A DNA stretch of 64,000 nt, taken from contig NZ_CP120683.1 of the NCBI RefSeq assembly GCF_030506325.1, forward strand, positions 7,072,501 to 7,136,500, in the 5' to 3' direction. This DNA is from Tunicatimonas pelagia. Lineage in GTDB: Bacteria > Bacteroidota > Bacteroidia > Cytophagales > Cyclobacteriaceae. Numbering within the stretch: the first letter of the stretch is position 1; every line of letters starts with the position of its first letter. A program made the translations under genes and the position numbers. The notes under the pieces were generated by a model. That model had not been told where the DNA came from and did no database searches. It was given only the letters and a program-made list of their open reading frames with translations. Shown piece after piece: positions 60,601-64,000 of the stretch.

Positions 60601-60869
60601 ACTCGTCCACTACCCGAGTTGGTAGCAGTAGAACGAGCGTAGGTCATATTCTCGGTTCCGTTGATCGACTCCTCAATGGGCAGCAGCACCGACTTGGCTA
60701 CTGTTTCGGCATTACCGCCCGGGTAATAGACTTGCACACTCACACTTGGCGGGGCTATTTCTGGAAATCGCTCTACGGGAAGCTGAAAAATACTGGCGGT
60801 ACCGGCTAGCACCAAAACTATTGATATTACTAATGTTAATACTGGCCGATCAATTATCTTTTCTAACAT
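57669..60869 (-). CDS. RND-family multidrug efflux pump (AcrB/HAE1 type)
   Basis: 1066 residues with 12 membrane helices: helix 1 at 10-30 (LTLVISIVLVLAGTASIFQL), periplasmic domains at 35-330 and 555-870, and the helix-4 proton-relay motif IGIVVDNAIVVVEAIFEKM near 405, plus the GFLQGPVGIFYQEFAYTI block. The C-terminus KLDERFSIKTTQPS is charged. It exports toxic compounds or lipids by proton exchange with the adaptor (61361-62536) and the OMF (56203-57663). A 490-bp gap separates it from the adaptor, which is unusual for this operon type. Specificity is not visible. Confidence 0.93.
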   Translation of the reverse strand: MLEKIIDRPVLTLVISIVLVLAGTASIFQLPVERFPEIAPPSVSVQVYYPGGNAETVAKSVLLPIEESINGTENMTYARSTATNSGSGRVSVYFEPGTDPDLAAVDIQNRISKVVQQIPPEVVESGITVLKRMKGTLMTINIFAEEEDSPYDETFLNAYTRMNVRRELKRVPGLAEAAILRSRDYAMRIWLNPERLALYGLTPRDVYQQIRDQSFEAAPGKFGENSDEVFEIALKHTGRFSEPEEYENIVIKSEKDGLQLHLRDVARIEFGASNYTSQNRLDSRPSVTIDVVQQSGANAVEIDKNVREILEEQAKIFPEGISYEITYSVRDQIDESMGHVKQTLIEAFILVFLVVFIFLQDFKATFITAITIPVSLVGTFFFLSLIGVSMNVLSMFSIVLSIGIVVDNAIVVVEAIFEKMQHHSMSAREAVFDALSEITSAIVSITMVIAAVFLPVGFLQGPVGIFYQEFAYTIIIAVVISAVVALTLGPVLFMLLYKKRGQESKLVTESTDSGVVGKIQKSERVQKAKDLGNRGLKKFDTLFDRFTKKYVNLARLAIQYRWISLVSLLGIVVVTVFLANRTPQAFIPTEDDNFLIFTMKMPEGASLHRTNEALVQADSILQMESAVAGVNTVSGYDIVSGSESPSSGLGYVLLKDIDERGEIEDMNELIKHLMSKLMVINEVKGINMYPRPTVQGFGDFDGVQIMLQDRSDGDLSEFGNLVNEFIAELIQQSEIDNAFTSYNTNFPQYSLNIDYKKAKALGVSVKDMMFTVQSNFGQTRVGDFNRFTRQYGVFMQSDISYRESPEAFNSIFVKNNVNEMVPLNTIVKLEESFGPETITRYNLYNAARINITPAQGFSTGDVMNKIEELSEQTLPASLNFEWTGMSLEEKKSGSDSIIVFIISIVLVYFILSAQYESFWLPMAVMLSLPTGIIGVFAFINLAGIDNNIYVQVGIIMLIGLLAKNAILIVEFAAQKRQAGEQILDAVLNASALRLRAIVMTSLAFTAGLIPLMFSEGSSAIGNKSVSIGTAGGMLSGVFLGILIIPVLAFVFLKLDERFSIKTTQPS

Positions 60870-61360
60870 AGTATTCTATAACTTATTCACAATATCAAAT
60901 ATTTACTGTTGTCCTTTCCAACCCAAACCTACGGTATGTTTACTATCAGGCAATTGATTTTCTGCTACCCAGCACCTACTCAGTTTAGAATAGATCGTTG
61001 GGTGAGAGCCAACCAGGTGGTTGCGCCACGAAAGCTGAGATGAAAAATGGACGGGTAAAGAGGAAGAGAAATTAGTAAAAGCCAGCAAAAGAAAAACGAC
61101 TAACTTATTGGCATTTTCGCCCTCAAACCAAAGCATAGCGAGAAATTGCTCTACTCTCCATTCAAAGCGGGTAGCCAGGATAGTAGGAATCATTTTAGTT
61201 GAACTATAGCGGCAACAATAAGCATCAATGGGCAAGTAAGCTCCTTCACTAAAATAGCAATTGGATACCACTAAGTTAGAAAACTTCTAGACAGCTTTGC
61301 TACTATCCAGAAGTCTTTATCTTTTACTACTATTTCTAAGACAAACTACGAAGTTACCAA
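60870..61360. other. unusual gap inside an RND operon
   Basis: 491 bases between pump and adaptor genes. The minus strand has a 122-codon open stretch (60903-61271) rich in Trp, Cys and Ser with no domain. It may be a decayed gene or chance. No strong terminator or insertion sequence end is seen. Confidence 0.35.
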
Positions 61361-62536
61361 CTACTGCATTGTGGTGGTAGAGTTATCCACTACCAGCTGA
61401 CCGGGGCGCATTGGATTTACCTTCACTCCGTTCGCCAGTTTATTAATGCCCGAAACCACAATTCTGTCATTAGGATTAAGCACTTCATCGCTTACAATAT
61501 ACTGTTTCCCCGTTCTTCCTTCAATCTTTATCTCTCTTCTCACTACTGTACTATCTTCTTCCTGAAACTGAAAAACAAACCGCTTATCTTGAATAGAAGC
61601 CGTGGCACCCTGAGGCACTAAAATAGCGTTAGGGTATATCTGTTCCATGATAATCTTACCGGTGCTTCCGGATCGTAGCAGCGTATCAGGATTGTCAAAT
61701 TTAGCCCGTAGATTGATTGAGCCGGTCGACTTATCAATCTGGCCGGAGTTCGCATCAATAACCCCTCGCTTAACGTATTCCGAACCGTCAGATAGAACCA
61801 ACTTCACTTGGCTATTCATCTTTTTGGAAGTAGAATCTCCTTTCATCCTCTCGTAATACAGATAGTCAGCCTCACTCATTGAGAAGTAAACGTAGACATC
61901 CTCTACGTTAGACAGTACGGTTAAAGGATCTCCATCAGTTTTCTTTACTAGGTTTCCAATAGATTTAGGAATTCTCCCAATAAAGCCACTTACGGGAGCT
62001 TTAATAGTCGTGAATGCCAAATTAATCCGCATGTTAGCTGCTACTGCTTGGGCACGATCCAGAGAGGATTGAGCTACCTCGTAATCGGCTAAAGCTGTTT
62101 CCATTCTTACCTTAGAAATAACTTCATTATCGATCAGTGGCTTAATACGATCAATCTCGGTCTTGGCTTTTCGAAGCTTAGCACGTTCTACTTTAACGTT
62201 GGCCATCGCATTTTTAAGATCCTCCTGGTAGGGCTGACTATTAATCTTGAACAGTGGCTGTCCCTTCTTAACAAAAACCCCTTCATCAACATAGATTTCC
62301 TCCAGTATTCCATCTACCTGAGGGCGAATGGCTACATTTTCTACTCCTTCAATAGAACCTAAGTACTGAAATGATTTTGCGGCTCGTTCTTCCTGAAGCG
62401 TCATTACCGGTAAGGGTAATCCTTCATCTTTAGGTTCAGCTTTCTTGCAGCTGAACATTAAGGAAAAAAGTATGACGGCAATAGCCGATCGGTAAAACTC
62501 TCTTACGTTTACTGGGTAGTATTGATATTTCATCAT
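61361..62536 (-). CDS. RND efflux periplasmic adaptor (MFP) lipoprotein
   Basis: 391 residues if begun at the ATG at 62536 (another at 62533), since the following stretch gives a lipoprotein signal with lipobox LMFSC; an ATG at 62635 would put 33 odd residues before it. Order: beta-barrel strands, lipoyl half (VRPQVDGILEEIYVDEGVFV-like, seen as RPQVDGILEEIYVDEG), helical hairpin (AMANVKVERAKLRKAKTEID), lipoyl return (TTIKAPVSGFIGRIPKSIG), and membrane-proximal domain ending PMRPGQLV. It joins pump and outer-membrane duct. It is upstream of the pump on the same strand. Confidence 0.9.
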   Translation of the reverse strand: MMKYQYYPVNVREFYRSAIAVILFSLMFSCKKAEPKDEGLPLPVMTLQEERAAKSFQYLGSIEGVENVAIRPQVDGILEEIYVDEGVFVKKGQPLFKINSQPYQEDLKNAMANVKVERAKLRKAKTEIDRIKPLIDNEVISKVRMETALADYEVAQSSLDRAQAVAANMRINLAFTTIKAPVSGFIGRIPKSIGNLVKKTDGDPLTVLSNVEDVYVYFSMSEADYLYYERMKGDSTSKKMNSQVKLVLSDGSEYVKRGVIDANSGQIDKSTGSINLRAKFDNPDTLLRSGSTGKIIMEQIYPNAILVPQGATASIQDKRFVFQFQEEDSTVVRREIKIEGRTGKQYIVSDEVLNPNDRIVVSGINKLANGVKVNPMRPGQLVVDNSTTTMQ

Positions 62537-62636
62537 TAACTTCAATAGTTTCTCGGGGTTCCGCATATCAATAACTGTACTTTTATTCGTAATGATAAGC
62601 TGTTTTGGCTCTAATTGCCTAAATTTCAGCAACATA

Positions 62637-63109
62637 TGCTACTCAATTTTTTGTACACTTCAGGCATTCTACTCTCTAGTACCGAGACAAACTGTAGAAT
62701 GTTTTACCACACCTTAAACAGAATGTAGAATAATTCTTCAGTTTGGTGACCAATTACCCAAATTGTCACTAAACTTTTCTAATAAAGAAATGTAATATAT
62801 AGCTAATATAAATACGGTAGCAGATTAGCAGTAACCGGAAAGAATACACGCAGTGAGCTTCCCTGAGCAAGTAATTCTCATAAAAATGCAATTTAGGACA
62901 CACCACTTACGCTAGCTTCGCTCACCATCACCAGCCTAAGAATTAACTCTCTGTATGATTTATTGATACGTAGTCTTCTATGTAAATAGAATATAGCAAA
63001 AGGCCAATAGGTAAGTTTTACCCACAGTTTCACCGATAAACCGACCCACGGGCAAACCAACCTTACGGCTTGAAGGCCGCTTCTGAATAGGGTTTCTTTA
63101 CAGAAGGAG
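62637..63109. other. intergenic region upstream of the efflux operon
   Basis: About 470 bases. It probably holds the promoter of the adaptor gene. An 81-codon open stretch on the minus strand (62893-63138) overlaps the end of the OmpH-like gene and lacks protein character. No RNA or terminator was identified. Confidence 0.4.
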
Positions 63110-63658
63110 CTACTGTCCGGATGTTTCGGTAGGTTCACTCAAACCGAGGGCTTCAATTATTAGCGGGGTCACGTTAGATTCTTCAGGATTTTGGGTGTAG
63201 ACTAACATAGCCTGCCCGTTGACACTCGCCGGAAAGATGTGGGTGTAGCCATTAAGCTGAGCTACCGAGTCAATTGTTTGTTGCACTTTTTGCCGTAAGG
63301 GGCTCATGGCTTGCATCACCTTAAATTGCATTTGCTGTTGGGCCGTTTCTTGTTCACTTAAAATATCTTGCTGCAATTCCTGGAGTTCTTGCTCCCGGAC
63401 TGCCCGCACTGTATCGCTTAAGTTAGCGGCTTCCTGCTGTAATTGAGCAGCCTGTAGCTCTAGCCCCTGCCGCATGGCGGTAAGCTTATTATTGAGCTTT
63501 CGTTCAAAAGCAGCTACATCTTGGCGAGCTGCTTTGGCTTCGGGCAATAGCCCCAATACGTATTCTGATTGAACAAATCCGATTTTAAGCCCCTGAGCAA
63601 AGGTAGTTGCTGTGCTTAAAGTAGTAACTGAAAGTAAAGTAAGGAATATCTTTTTCAT
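63110..63658 (-). CDS. OmpH/Skp-like periplasmic chaperone
   Basis: 182 residues with a cleavable signal peptide ending TTFAQG. The mature chain opens KIGFVQSEYVLGLLPEAKAA, then two long charged helices (FERKLNNKLTAMRQGLELQA; LQQDILSEQETAQQQMQ), then the return KVQQTIDSVAQLNGYTHIFP with the small beta body, the Skp tentacle layout. It binds unfolded outer-membrane proteins in the periplasm. No BamA gene is adjacent. The C-terminal LGLSEPTETSGQ tail is disordered. Confidence 0.85.
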   Translation of the reverse strand: MKKIFLTLLSVTTLSTATTFAQGLKIGFVQSEYVLGLLPEAKAARQDVAAFERKLNNKLTAMRQGLELQAAQLQQEAANLSDTVRAVREQELQELQQDILSEQETAQQQMQFKVMQAMSPLRQKVQQTIDSVAQLNGYTHIFPASVNGQAMLVYTQNPEESNVTPLIIEALGLSEPTETSGQ

Positions 63659-63774
63659 CGGTAGTAGTCCCGTTAGATTGTAATTAAGTGCAAAATAAAC
63701 CTCGAAAATAGCTAAAACCCAATGATTCCCCTAACATAACTAGAAAGATTTAACAAGAGTTAACGCTTCAATTG

Positions 63775-63851
63775 AAAATTGACAATGGAAAGGTGAAAAG
63801 TAATAGACAGCGATTTGCCTATGAAACTATTAATTGTCCACTGTCAATTTC
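63775..63851. repeat. intergenic inverted repeat
   Basis: AAAATTGACAATGGA (63775-63789) and TCCACTGTCAATTTC (63837-63851) pair at 13 of 15 positions around a 47-base loop, between the OmpH-like gene and the partial isomerase gene. It resembles in style the ATGA hairpin spacer at 47429-47516. Confidence 0.5.
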
Positions 63852-63858
63852 TTGTTAA

Positions 63859-64000
63859 TTAGGAGAGTTGACCGCCTACTTTTTGTAGTAGTTTTTTGGT
63901 GAGCATAACGCCGTCATTTTTGTTTATCTCCTCAAGTTTACCTCCAAACTCAATACCAACGTAGCCCGTAAAATCAGCTTCTTTCACAATAGCCATCAGT
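63859..64000 (-). CDS. TIM-barrel sugar phosphate isomerase/epimerase, C-terminal part
   Basis: Last 46 residues, running in from the window edge on the minus strand: MAIVKEADFTGYVGIEFGGK, then a GVMLTKKLLQKV helix and GGQLS stop. Strand-loop GYVGIEFGG with its Glu resembles the closing metal-site strand of xylose-isomerase-like TIM barrels. The family isomerises or epimerises sugars and inositols. Only the end is present, so the exact enzyme is unknown. Confidence 0.7.
   Translation of the reverse strand, partial: LMAIVKEADFTGYVGIEFGGKLEEINKNDGVMLTKKLLQKVGGQLS

Noticed and set aside
62893-63138. 81-codon minus-strand frame
   Set aside because: It overlaps the OmpH-like gene end and lacks protein-like composition.

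Overview
The window looks like chromosomal DNA from a marine-type member of the Bacteroidota, most likely order Cytophagales. The basis is three secreted proteins with type IX secretion (T9SS) C-terminal sorting domains, a Bacteroidota-type primary-like sigma factor without region 1.1, BtgA/BtgB-type mobilization proteins, poor Shine-Dalgarno sequences and moderate G+C. The genus cannot be settled from the sequence alone.

Region 1 (1-1300) is chromosomal: the end of a short-chain dehydrogenase, an alpha/beta hydrolase and a tRNA-Pro gene. Region 2 (about 1285-27694) is a mobilizable genomic island inserted in the 3' end of that tRNA. An 18-bp direct repeat (ATCCAGTCATCCCGACTT) marks both ends, and a bipartite putative integrase arm site recurs just inside each end. 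The left end carries a tyrosine recombinase (now broken by a frameshift and a stop), a BtgB/DUF5712-type relaxase, a BtgA-type accessory protein and an HTH replication-type protein, but no conjugation machinery. The cargo reads as an envelope and stress package: transglutaminase-like enzyme, YetF/DUF421 protein, membrane-anchored EEP-family hydrolase, two orphan histidine kinases, AraC-type regulators, membrane desaturase, coiled-coil lipoprotein, a GT4 fusion/GT4/GH130 glycan locus, a second primary-type sigma factor, two tandem mini winged-helix proteins, a cold-shock protein, a cytoplasmic discoidin-like protein and several genes under 60 codons. An intact ISKra4-like insertion sequence with 8-bp target duplications lies inside it. 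Beyond the right end, a truncated second integrase shows that the tRNA site was used before.

Region 3 (28.4-38.7 kb) holds three large T9SS cargo proteins built from YCF48/Asp-box, FG-GAP and SBBP repeats. The FG-GAP gene has its likely ATG and signal peptide out of frame by one base at an A7 tract, which could be a phase-variation switch. Region 4 (39-49.3 kb) is a six-gene minus-strand set: PspA/IM30 protein, OB-fold YqiJ-like membrane protein, flotillin (YqiK-like), two small membrane proteins and a 1625-residue DUF3686 AAA+ ATPase. Divergent to it is an XRE/S24-type regulator that lacks both catalytic residues and has a tandem palindromic operator at its own promoter. This looks like a membrane-maintenance or remodelling system and is the most interesting chromosomal locus here.

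Region 5 (49.5-64 kb) contains a MacB/FtsX-type permease, a quinone oxidoreductase, an Xre/RES toxin-antitoxin pair, an Rpn-type nuclease, a broken IS5-family element, an RND efflux system (OMF, pump, adaptor, with an unusual 0.5-kb gap before the adaptor), an OmpH/Skp-like chaperone and the end of a TIM-barrel sugar isomerase/epimerase.
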